Virus record (IMG/VR): IMGVR_UViG_3300034101_003935
Location: 1-38,644 of that record
Origin: a virus
Length of the DNA stretch: 38,644 nt
Direction: 5' to 3' (one strand)
The notes beneath the pieces are model-generated. The model was not told the origin of the DNA and did no database searches. It saw only the letters and a list, made by a program, of their open reading frames with translations. How positions within the stretch are numbered: the first letter of the stretch is position 1; every line of letters starts with the position of its first letter. Shown in pieces: positions 9,101-15,618 of this stretch. Position numbers and translations under genes: made by a program.

Positions 9101-11276
9101 CTTTTCCAGATACATTGCTTACCGATACACCAGAGTAAGGCCCAAATGATACAGTTTGTGCTGTAAAGCCTGATGTTACAGTGTTGTTGTTTATTGCATT
9201 TACAACCTTCTGGGCCAGCGAGCTAGTTGTTTCAGAGCTTACATAAGAAATCGACGATGCAATTAGCTCTACATTTGCGCTGCTTTCGCGCAAAACAGCC
9301 CTAAAGTTTAAAATGTTCCCGCCAGTAGTTGGCGAGGCAGCAAAGATATATCTTGGGGAAGCTGATTGCTCAATTTCAATTCTTGGTGTGTACCGATAGC
9401 CAGAACCGCCGGACGTTAAGGTGATGGCATTGACAGGTCTGGATTCGAGAACGGTGTTGACTGAGGCTATCGCAGCGGCCCCAGTTCCATAACCATACAG
9501 GTCGATTCGGGTCACAGACTGACCTTGCACAACCGCTCTTGCCCTCGCATGGAATGTGGCATTCCCAATGAATTTAACTGTTGGTAACGATGTCGCTGAG
9601 TATTTCGTTCCCCCATTTGTAACCTTTACAAATCCAACATATTGCAGACCAGTGGCTGGGTCTGTCTTCATTATGGCCTCAGCGGTCGCTTGAGTTCCAG
9701 TAGGGTCGTTTGGCGATTCGATTTGAACGATTGGTGCTCCCGTGTACCCGATACCTCCAATGTCGTCAAACTTCACGGCAGGGACGCTTGTATAACCACC
9801 TCCACCTGAAACAATTGATGCAAATGTCACTGGCCCAGTTGCAACAGCGGTTATCTCTGCGCCTTGCCCAGTCGCTGGATTTATGCTTATGCCGCTGGCG
9901 GATATGTTTGAAACTTTACCCGCGCTGGATTGCGCCGGAATGAGTTTCGCAACGCTATTCTGCCCACTGCCCGTAGTGGTAAATACGATTGGCTTTTCAC
10001 CCGACAAGGAAGCCTCGTAAGATTCATGCAGCGTGACGTTTTTACCGTCAATCCTTCTTGCGTAGTAGTTCTGACCGCTCAATAACGGCTCTGGGAGCGA
10101 GCCTCCAGCAGAGTACGCTTGAACCAAATCGCCAGTCGAAAATGGGGCGTCGAGCGTGAATTCCAGCGTTGTTTCTGGGGCAATCGGATTGCGGACAACG
10201 ATTGTGCTGTTGTTTTTGCTTCCGCTTAACAGTATGCGATTGATGTCGTTAGATGCGTCCGAAGATGTTTTGTAAACAACAATGTTGTAAGCGTCATCGA
10301 GGATTCGCGCAAAGTATACCGTTTCCGTTGCGAGGGGAGCCGGAAGCTCAAGGCTCGATATCTTTTCAAACCGCACTTCCGTGCCTGTTTGGATTTTCGG
10401 AAAGATGCTTCCAAATGCTGTCGCCGCTGGAAGATACAATGCAGTCGAAACCTGCACTGAGCGTGTATTTTCAAAGTCTCCAAGCACGTTCGCGTTGAGG
10501 TTGTTGCGAAGGTCGGTGATTTGAATTCCGTTGATGCCATTCTCGGCATCCAGTTGGGATTGATGCAGTGTTACCGTGCTGGCGGAAGGCGTTCCGATGT
10601 AGTAGTTACCGTTGTTGCTCAACGGCTTTGGCGTAGTCGTTACAAACGTAATTTTTGCGAGTGTACCAGCAACAAAGTTGTGCGAGCCGGACTGTGCTGT
10701 AAACTCGTAAAGCGGCTTTGTCTTTGCCGACCGCAACAGAATGTTGACGCTGTCCGGCTGAATCAGCCCAAGCGGGAAGTCGGATATGGCATGAGCCGTA
10801 ACGTAAAGCCCGTCAACGCCCTCTCCTGCTTCTGTTTGCGTCCTAAGAGCACGATTGTTCCCGTCATATCCGATGACGCGCAGCCGAACCCCGACATCAC
10901 TTTCGTGCTCTGCAATCGCAATGAGTTGCGAAGGCTGGAGGATGTCCATGACAACGGGAACAAACCCACGGTCGTCCCACGCCCACGAAACGGGCGAGTA
11001 CATCCCGCCTTTGTTGATATGGTACTGAAATAACCTGCTGCGAAAGTAAAGCGGCGAGCCGTCAGTGTTTACAGCGAGAGGGACTTCGATTCCACGCGGG
11101 AGCGTGACGCTCATCCCATCCCATCCGGTGCATACGTCCACCTGCGAAATCAGGTGGTGGTAGTGACCGGAATCCATAAGACCCTGAACGGCTTGCGACA
11201 GCTTCCGGTAAATCCGGTTGCTGTCGGTCGTCGCCAGAATCTCAGAAATCTCGTCGTAAATCTCTGAGACAAACAT
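6135..11276 (-). CDS. Giant tail tube/adaptor-like protein with long beta-repeat insertion
   Basis: 1713 residues. The N-terminal ~190 residues (IYDEISEILATTDSNR ...) and the C-terminal ~200 residues (CAWARILYQPKAPRFESPL, then an Ala/Tyr-rich helix RYWQLATTYLRAQ) look like one tail-adaptor or tube protein. Between them lie roughly 1300 residues of beta-rich sequence. These include repeated GG(S/T)GYTxxPxV ... GSGATATAxV units near residues 490, 640, 945 and 1395-1530, and Ig-like or pyocin-like stretches between them. The end, QTPQINNITFGDG, echoes the PxxNNxxFGG ends of the 984-1914 genes. The start is 2 bases from the upstream stop (TAACCATG). The insertion probably projects from the tail as a host-contact or decoration region. 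Family assignment of the two ends is by pattern and needs a profile search. Confidence 0.6.
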   Translation of the reverse strand: MFVSEIYDEISEILATTDSNRIYRKLSQAVQGLMDSGHYHHLISQVDVCTGWDGMSVTLPRGIEVPLAVNTDGSPLYFRSRLFQYHINKGGMYSPVSWAWDDRGFVPVVMDILQPSQLIAIAEHESDVGVRLRVIGYDGNNRALRTQTEAGEGVDGLYVTAHAISDFPLGLIQPDSVNILLRSAKTKPLYEFTAQSGSHNFVAGTLAKITFVTTTPKPLSNNGNYYIGTPSASTVTLHQSQLDAENGINGIQITDLRNNLNANVLGDFENTRSVQVSTALYLPAATAFGSIFPKIQTGTEVRFEKISSLELPAPLATETVYFARILDDAYNIVVYKTSSDASNDINRILLSGSKNNSTIVVRNPIAPETTLEFTLDAPFSTGDLVQAYSAGGSLPEPLLSGQNYYARRIDGKNVTLHESYEASLSGEKPIVFTTTGSGQNSVAKLIPAQSSAGKVSNISASGISINPATGQGAEITAVATGPVTFASIVSGGGGYTSVPAVKFDDIGGIGYTGAPIVQIESPNDPTGTQATAEAIMKTDPATGLQYVGFVKVTNGGTKYSATSLPTVKFIGNATFHARARAVVQGQSVTRIDLYGYGTGAAAIASVNTVLESRPVNAITLTSGGSGYRYTPRIEIEQSASPRYIFAASPTTGGNILNFRAVLRESSANVELIASSISYVSSETTSSLAQKVVNAINNNTVTSGFTAQTVSFGPYSGVSVSNVSGKVIQTFDVVYSNTATAPKAANVGCVAEMPITIQAPPSVDSIKVTGNIAGGVVSGINTTPEGFSVSKLKVGMGVSGTGIAANATISAVTSTNFTITPAPTAGNNIEITISLGIISSLLASGNTTDLLGNVNLYFKASDSTNALAALISAGITAFSASTGYYASATDNKIFILNAQNAPITSLVLTASPALTYDTIFPSSFAYAKCSITTNFISEYEITNAGSGYTNAPALLVAGTTGSGASASAVVDSATGKITAVDVITQGTGYTTIPAVAVSPSTGMFVQFSSTGTLPSPLIQGVTYRAETPFDSSGTFTVKNIDFSDVNITSSATGEFNVVISRTFGIGFTNNWIGDFSWVRQGMTTYFDTDYSFPKTLVTDANTSPDAGQINSSTQFFTRKLSDSKIAVYSSLADANNPPTTVNTSNSSVAPSVSSLQFLLNAQTSPIKFKVGQGVSVLSVGKPVGSTTFMSGSVVSYTESGGTRTLVVNVTKVSGDTTTYNSWQITSDFAYGLIRPQDLGYGPLYFAVKGTAQAVVFGGNRLTPESINYLAQDQIVKFRAGSGSQLPAGISPTLNYKIKINENDVDVYTTQGSPVQITGFQLGVMEMVIAETFSIAPTELIECEDYLFSDGSGVALTPLDSTYELPYTPSPESNYRLSRAGKNQFKLKRSSISSLAIIYGGTGYTSNPSVNIVSEMGSGATATATVSGPINRIDITNGGQNYSGIIPPIVTIAGGSGTGATATAEVYAGAVTGITITSGGSGYTLPLTVTITPASGQSGSGATAVAFLNGSVTSLTLTNSGSGYVQEPTIVFSGGGGVGAAARADFGGFLKWFSTGTSPDLDFFVSSQEKPILVKNIEHIEKPKTSGFISLYAADFGRSNDLTLIGQYHPTETNPKYRRIRLGKKCAWARILYQPKAPRFESPLDYIPVENARAVIAAVHAVDLEDKDFLDQAQRYWQLATTYLRAQSESLDGHAMQTPQINNITFGDGTDPVMF

Positions 11277-11278
11277 GG

Positions 11279-11635
11279 TTACTTGTAGCTGCCTTCTTCA
11301 GCTATGGATGCCAAAAACTCTTCGTCAGCCTTTTTGCGCCCTCCCTTGTCCTCCATTTCCATTTCCTTCTCTCCTCCCTCATCCTCCATCTCCGGAGCGG
11401 CAGCTTGACCTTCGAGCATTGTTGCGAACTCGCTGAGGCCCGAAGAGAGGTTCTTGATAACGTCGTAAATCGCCATGAACATCGCTTTTGGGATTTCGAT
11501 GGTCTCCCCACCTTCCGCGCCCATTCCAGCCCCTTCTGGGGGCATCCCTGCTCCTGCTGGAGGCATTGCTGCGCCCATTCCCGAATCCATCCCTGCTGCC
11601 GGAGCAGCACCCATAGCCATTTCGTTCTGTTTCAT
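11279..11635 (-). CDS. Met/Gly/Pro-rich small virion-type protein
   Basis: 118 residues. Residues 1-45 are Met/Gly/Ala/Pro-rich with MPPAGAGMPPEGAGMG repeats. Residues 46-75 look like an amphipathic helix (PKAMFMAIYDVIKNLSSGL). The C-terminal third is strongly acidic and basic (EMEDEGGEKEMEMEDKGG). It lies between the second fibre gene and the adaptor-like gene. Similar low-complexity small proteins near the tail genes of podoviruses are sometimes minor structural or scaffolding-type proteins; here this is a guess. ATG 11635 is preceded by an A-rich stretch with no obvious Shine-Dalgarno sequence. Confidence 0.7.
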   Translation of the reverse strand: MKQNEMAMGAAPAAGMDSGMGAAMPPAGAGMPPEGAGMGAEGGETIEIPKAMFMAIYDVIKNLSSGLSEFATMLEGQAAAPEMEDEGGEKEMEMEDKGGRKKADEEFLASIAEEGSYK

Positions 11636-11646
11636 ATTTTTTGCTT

Positions 11647-14331
11647 TTAAGATTTCCAGACCCTTACTTTTATCGTTGGTGTAGTTAATGTTACGTTTGA
11701 AGCTGTTGAGTTTCGTATTACAACAATCACAGTGTTTGCGGTGTGAACGTGAGCCGTTATTTGCAAGGCAGTCGCGTCTGTATTCCCAGCCGAAACACTT
11801 AGCGATGCAAGCGCAAAGTCCTGCAATGCGGCATTTGTAACAGTAATCGAGTATGTTTTTTGAGTCCCAGCGTTAATGGTTACAGTCGCTTGAGAGGATG
11901 TCGTTTCGTAATATCCCTTTGATATAACGCCAGCGTTTGCCTGAGATAGTGAAGAAAAATTTATATCTGTTGGGCCTATCGTAATGCCATCAACAATTGC
12001 AAGCTCCAAATTCGACTGAATACCACCATTTGCAAGTACTGAATAGCAAGTTATGTCAGAACCTGCTGTAACAGTAAAATCTCTCTGCGTTGTTGTATTG
12101 TGCTGGTACTTAATTAAATCTCCACTTGCGCCAGCCCCAGACAATATTCTAATTGTTGGAAGCGTAGTTTGCTTTATAGACAAAACAGCCGCTGGATTGT
12201 CCGTTGTTCCAATCGCAACCTCTCCGGCTGCGTGTATTATAAATGGCGTGATATCTCCGGCTACGTCATTTACTATTAATGATTTTCCAGTTCCTTGATT
12301 CGTTATAACAACGCAATCGGATGTTGCAGTCGTTGCGTTGGATACGGTCAGCGACGAGCTAGTCCCGTTCGTTGAAATGGTCAACGCTCCGGACATTGTG
12401 TCCCCAGTTTTTAAAACGGTCGTGCCCCCTTGCGTTATCGTTCCGGCACTCGTCCCAAAATTTGCTGAAATAGTTCCGCTGCCAGTGATTGTGCCTCCAC
12501 TTAATCCCGACCCAGCCGTTATGCTAGTGACCGTGCCCCCACTCGTTGTTGTTGGTGTCCATGCAGTTCCGTTCCATGCCAGAACTTGTCCGGAAGTTGG
12601 CGCAGTTGATGCCACCGACCTGCCCTGAATCCTCACAACGCTTGCTGTAGCGTCGCCAGCGGATGCCGTAACATCGCCAGACAAAGATGTTATACCTGCT
12701 TTTGTTTGAGTGCTTGCATCTTGGTTAAAAAATATACCTTGTGAGCCTACAACTAAAAGTCCACCCGAAATGAATGTTGTGTATGCTTCAATGAGTCCAT
12801 TGTTGAAAATATTCAGTACGGTTGTTCTTGTTCCTGAATTATCAATAGAAAATCTTACAACCCCGTCAGTTGTTTGTCCAGTTCTATTGCAAACATCTAA
12901 AGCAAAAGTGCTTGTCGCAACGCCAATCCCAACGCGACCGGATGCGTCAATCACAAAAGGTGTCGCATCGCCAGATACGTCATTTACTATTAATGACCTG
13001 CCAGTCCCCTGATTGGTTATTACAACGCAATCAGACGTTGCTGTCGCAGCATTGGAAACCGTCAATGAAGTACCTGTTCCCGTTGTTGAAACGGTCAACG
13101 CTCCGGACATTGTGTCCCCAGTTTTTAAAACCGCTGTTCCGGCAGCAAGATAATCAGTTCCGGCGACTGCTGCTGTGAAAGCTCCTGTTCCGTTGCCCTT
13201 TATTATGCCTGTGAGTGTCGTCGCTCCTGTTCCGCCATTGGCAACGGCTACCACGCCAGTTACGTTCGATGCTGTTCCAGTCGTGTTTTGATTCAGAGTG
13301 GGCACATCTCCGGCTTGGATTGCCGAAAGAACTACGTTTGCGCCAGTTCCGCGAAGGTATTGACCCGATGTTACTGCTCCTGCCAATGCGTTAAGCGCAG
13401 CTTGCTGAGTTGTCGCTCCCGTCCCGCCAAGCGCAATGCCCAATGTGCTGAATACTGGCATCGCGCCAATCGCTGCTGGCGTTATCGTTTGATTCGATGC
13501 GGATGTGATTCGGCCTTTTGCGTCAACGCTAAAAGCCGGAACGGAACTGGCTGAACCGTAGCTTGCAGCCACAACGCCAGTGTTTGCAAGCGTTGCTACA
13601 ACTGAACCAGAGCCACTTGCAATGACATCTCCGGTCAGTGCGGTAATGCCTGCGTCAGTGTCGGCGGATGGTGCCCATTGGGTTCCATTGTACTTCAAAA
13701 CCTGTCCATTCACTGGAACGGTCGCGGAAACATTAATTCCACGAATCCTCGCAACCGTTGCAGAGGCAGAGCCGTTTGAAGCTGGAGTTGCTGTAACATC
13801 GCCAGTCAGCGACGTTATTCCGGCAACCGTCTGTATTGTTCCGTTTGCAAATCCAATTCCAAGCGGGCTAACGTAAAGTGTGTTTTCACAAGTTATCGTG
13901 CCGGATACATATAGATTTCCAGATAAACCTACATCGTAGAATTGCGAACTGCCTTGGCTATCGCGACTTACAATAGTATTTGGAGACGCTTCTGATGCAT
14001 ATCCTCTCCATACAAGCGTTTGCGAGCCAGCTTGTTGAGAAACCAAAACCTGACTTGCAGAAGTTGCAGCTGGAACTGCAATAACGCGAGAGTCTTGGAA
14101 CGCTCGCAAAAAGTAACACATCAATCCCTCGCCCGCATTGCGAGGTATTCCAAACACGGTCGCCTGTTGGTTTACATCACACGTTGACCAAACAACACGC
14201 CCATCGACAACGGTTTTTGTGATGGTTCCGTAAAGCGCGGAGGTCAGGTTGCCGAGGATGCTCGCAACACTCTCCTGAGACACAATGGGATATGGAATAT
14301 CCTGTCTGCAAACATCTGATTCACAACTCAT
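11647..14331 (-). CDS. Tail fibre protein with repeated beta modules
   Basis: 894 residues. The unique N-terminus (MSCESDVCRQDIPYPIVSQE ... WSTCDVNQQ) probably anchors the fibre. The rest is made of repeated modules: ITSLTGDVTA...VARIQGRxVxATxPxxGQVLxWNGTxW, VLKTGDTMSGALTVST, ATSDCVVITNQGTGxSLIVND, and FVIDASGRVGIGV. These are trimeric-fibre-type repeats also present in the larger fibre at 15619-19380. The C-terminal ~60 residues (HVHTANTVIVVIRN ...) form a different beta domain, the likely receptor-facing tip. The start overlaps the endolysin stop by 4 bases (ATGA), with CAGGAG upstream as ribosome-binding site. Confidence 0.85.
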   Translation of the reverse strand: MSCESDVCRQDIPYPIVSQESVASILGNLTSALYGTITKTVVDGRVVWSTCDVNQQATVFGIPRNAGEGLMCYFLRAFQDSRVIAVPAATSASQVLVSQQAGSQTLVWRGYASEASPNTIVSRDSQGSSQFYDVGLSGNLYVSGTITCENTLYVSPLGIGFANGTIQTVAGITSLTGDVTATPASNGSASATVARIRGINVSATVPVNGQVLKYNGTQWAPSADTDAGITALTGDVIASGSGSVVATLANTGVVAASYGSASSVPAFSVDAKGRITSASNQTITPAAIGAMPVFSTLGIALGGTGATTQQAALNALAGAVTSGQYLRGTGANVVLSAIQAGDVPTLNQNTTGTASNVTGVVAVANGGTGATTLTGIIKGNGTGAFTAAVAGTDYLAAGTAVLKTGDTMSGALTVSTTGTGTSLTVSNAATATSDCVVITNQGTGRSLIVNDVSGDATPFVIDASGRVGIGVATSTFALDVCNRTGQTTDGVVRFSIDNSGTRTTVLNIFNNGLIEAYTTFISGGLLVVGSQGIFFNQDASTQTKAGITSLSGDVTASAGDATASVVRIQGRSVASTAPTSGQVLAWNGTAWTPTTTSGGTVTSITAGSGLSGGTITGSGTISANFGTSAGTITQGGTTVLKTGDTMSGALTISTNGTSSSLTVSNATTATSDCVVITNQGTGKSLIVNDVAGDITPFIIHAAGEVAIGTTDNPAAVLSIKQTTLPTIRILSGAGASGDLIKYQHNTTTQRDFTVTAGSDITCYSVLANGGIQSNLELAIVDGITIGPTDINFSSLSQANAGVISKGYYETTSSQATVTINAGTQKTYSITVTNAALQDFALASLSVSAGNTDATALQITAHVHTANTVIVVIRNSTASNVTLTTPTIKVRVWKS

Positions 14332-14792
14332 AACAACTCCTGATTTTTGTTGTGACGCTCAAGCAGCGTCGCGATTGGCAATCCTTTTGAAAACTCGAAA
14401 TGCGGGGCATCGTACAGCCCCTTGAAAGTTCCTCCCCACGTCAATCCGTGCTTCTCAGCAATCGCGCCAACTCGACGATGCACGATGTCAGCGGTTTTCG
14501 GTTCAACTCCGTCGAGATACGTTTTCCCGCGAAAAACGCCACAGTCGATGGCAAGCCCGTAATTATGGTAGCTCTGACCCGCCTTGGCGTTGGTGACCCT
14601 CGGAAGGCTTTTGTTGGTGCGTCCTTGGGCGTATAGAGCGTCCTGCTCGGCAAATGTTCGCAAACTGGAAATGGCTCGATACTCGACGCCGAGTTCCGCC
14701 GCAATCGATTGAGCCTCAATCAAAAAGTCGCGAAAGCGTTGTTGCACTTTTGGGTGCAGCTTCGCGAGATTCTTCTCAGAGCGTTCGTCCAT
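14328..14792 (-). CDS. Endolysin, M15-family L-Ala-D-Glu / D,D-peptidase
   Basis: 154 residues, a typical size for phage M15 peptidases. Hallmarks are SLRTFAEQDALYAQGRT (residues 43-59), SYHNYGLAID (74-83) with zinc ligands His76 and Asp83, and WGGTFKGLYDAPHFEF (119-134) with the third ligand His131 and Asp128. In this family the enzyme cuts the peptide stems of peptidoglycan, releasing progeny. It has no signal peptide, so it depends on the neighbouring holin-like gene for access to the wall. The start overlaps the stop of the 67-residue gene (TAATG). The family is very well supported; whether it cuts L-Ala-D-Glu or D-Ala bonds cannot be told. Confidence 0.92.
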   Translation of the reverse strand: MDERSEKNLAKLHPKVQQRFRDFLIEAQSIAAELGVEYRAISSLRTFAEQDALYAQGRTNKSLPRVTNAKAGQSYHNYGLAIDCGVFRGKTYLDGVEPKTADIVHRRVGAIAEKHGLTWGGTFKGLYDAPHFEFSKGLPIATLLERHNKNQELL

Positions 14793-14995
14793 TACCGTTC
14801 AGCGAGTTCCGCAACACGTTGCCAAAGTCTCTCCCTGTCTTTCTCGCAAGCCTCAGCCCTCGCTTCGACAGCGTCAATGCGCTTATCTGCTTTCCCCTCA
14901 GATTCTTTCAGCCGAGCGGCGAGCCACCATATGCCCCCACCAAGAACGGCTGCAATCGGGCCTTGAGCAATCAGACTTTCAAGGATTTTTTCCAT
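14792..14995 (-). CDS. Putative holin or spanin-like membrane protein
   Basis: 67 residues. One hydrophobic segment lies at about residues 11-27 (GPIAAVLGGGIWWLAARL). A charged Glu/Arg/Lys helix follows (residues 30-67) with heptad character. It sits immediately upstream of the M15 endolysin. A single transmembrane helix with a cytoplasmic or periplasmic coiled coil is common among small phage lysis proteins (holin/BhlA-like or i-spanin-like). The start is well set by AAGGAGG four bases upstream of the ATG. It overlaps the preceding 59-residue gene by 17 bases. Lysis context is clear; the exact role is inferred. Confidence 0.75.
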   Translation of the reverse strand: MEKILESLIAQGPIAAVLGGGIWWLAARLKESEGKADKRIDAVEARAEACEKDRERLWQRVAELAER

Positions 14996-15158
14996 TTCCC
15001 TCCTTGCGAAGAATCTGGATGGCTGCGTAAACGCTTGCCCCAGCGGTAACTATGCTTTCGGCAGCCTCCGGCCTTGCTTTCGCAGAAAAAACCGTAATCA
15101 GTGCAACCAGCCCTCTCCATGTCGAAGGCTCTAACAGTCTGTCAATGAGGTATTTCAT
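14979..15158 (-). CDS. Small holin-like membrane protein (59 residues)
   Basis: 59 residues. The ATG follows the stop of the DUF6321-like gene as TAATATG, and the end overlaps the next gene by 17 bases in another frame. The sequence (PSTWRGLVALITVFSA, then IVTAGASVYAAIQIL) has two moderately hydrophobic stretches separated by a short polar turn and a basic tail. This resembles small two-helix phage membrane proteins encoded just before lysozymes. With the following single-helix protein and the M15 peptidase it would form a three-gene lysis cassette. Coding is supported by neat packing at both ends and by composition; the holin role is inferred. Confidence 0.7.
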   Translation of the reverse strand: MKYLIDRLLEPSTWRGLVALITVFSAKARPEAAESIVTAGASVYAAIQILRKEGNGKNP

Positions 15159-15159
15159 A

Positions 15160-15417
15160 TTAGCTACAGTTCCAACGTCTTAAACTTGCTCTTGCCCGCT
15201 CGGCTGGCCCCTTTGAATTACGAACCACACCTTTCATTCTGGCGCAGAACGACTTCTTGCGCCCCTTGTCTGCCTTGGTTTTTGGATTTGGTGCCGGAGC
15301 CTTGAGGTTGCTCCCCGTCGCACGGTTGTAAGCACGACGCCCCTTCTCTGTCAATCCCGCTCCACGCGAGACTGGCAACTTCTCTCCGTCGCCAACAGAA
15401 AGTGAAACCTTACTCAT
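15160..15417 (-). CDS. DUF6321-like phage protein
   Basis: 85 residues, very basic. It has the motifs GAGLTEKGRRAYNRATGSNL (residues 20-39) followed by KSFCARMKGV and a C-terminal RASLRRWNC. This pattern is one I associate with the DUF6321 family, found in many phages, with no known function. The conserved Cys residues (FCARM, WNC) and high Arg/Lys content suggest nucleic-acid or metal binding, which is speculative. The start overlaps the previous stop by 4 bases (ATGA). Confidence 0.8.
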   Translation of the reverse strand: MSKVSLSVGDGEKLPVSRGAGLTEKGRRAYNRATGSNLKAPAPNPKTKADKGRKKSFCARMKGVVRNSKGPAERARASLRRWNCS

Positions 15418-15617
15418 TGCACATTAACGGGTTGCGGAGGCTCAATAAAAGAGCCGTCTTCCTGAAGAATCCATCCCTTGGCAAGTGTTTTTCCTTCAAC
15501 ATTCACGAACTTCATGCCTTCCGGAGCGGGATAAACGCCTTGTCCATTCCATCGAATTATGTTTGCGACGGTGTTGTCAGAAACCCTCACAACTGCCCAT
15601 GAATTGGCTTTTTGCAT
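15414..15617 (-). CDS. Small tail-fibre-associated (chaperone-like) protein
   Basis: 67 residues with start ATG 15617, chosen because it forms the recurrent TAATATG junction with the fibre stop. The sequence (VVRVSDNTVANIIRWNG, then GWILQEDGSFIEPPQP) has the typical shape of small proteins after phage fibre genes: a short beta domain ending in a Gly-Trp...Asp-Gly-x-Phe...Pro-Pro motif. Relatives act as fibre assembly chaperones or bind the fibre tip. That function is inferred from pattern and from its position directly after the 1253-residue fibre. Confidence 0.7.
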   Translation of the reverse strand: MQKANSWAVVRVSDNTVANIIRWNGQGVYPAPEGMKFVNVEGKTLAKGWILQEDGSFIEPPQPVNVQ

Positions 15618-15618
15618 A

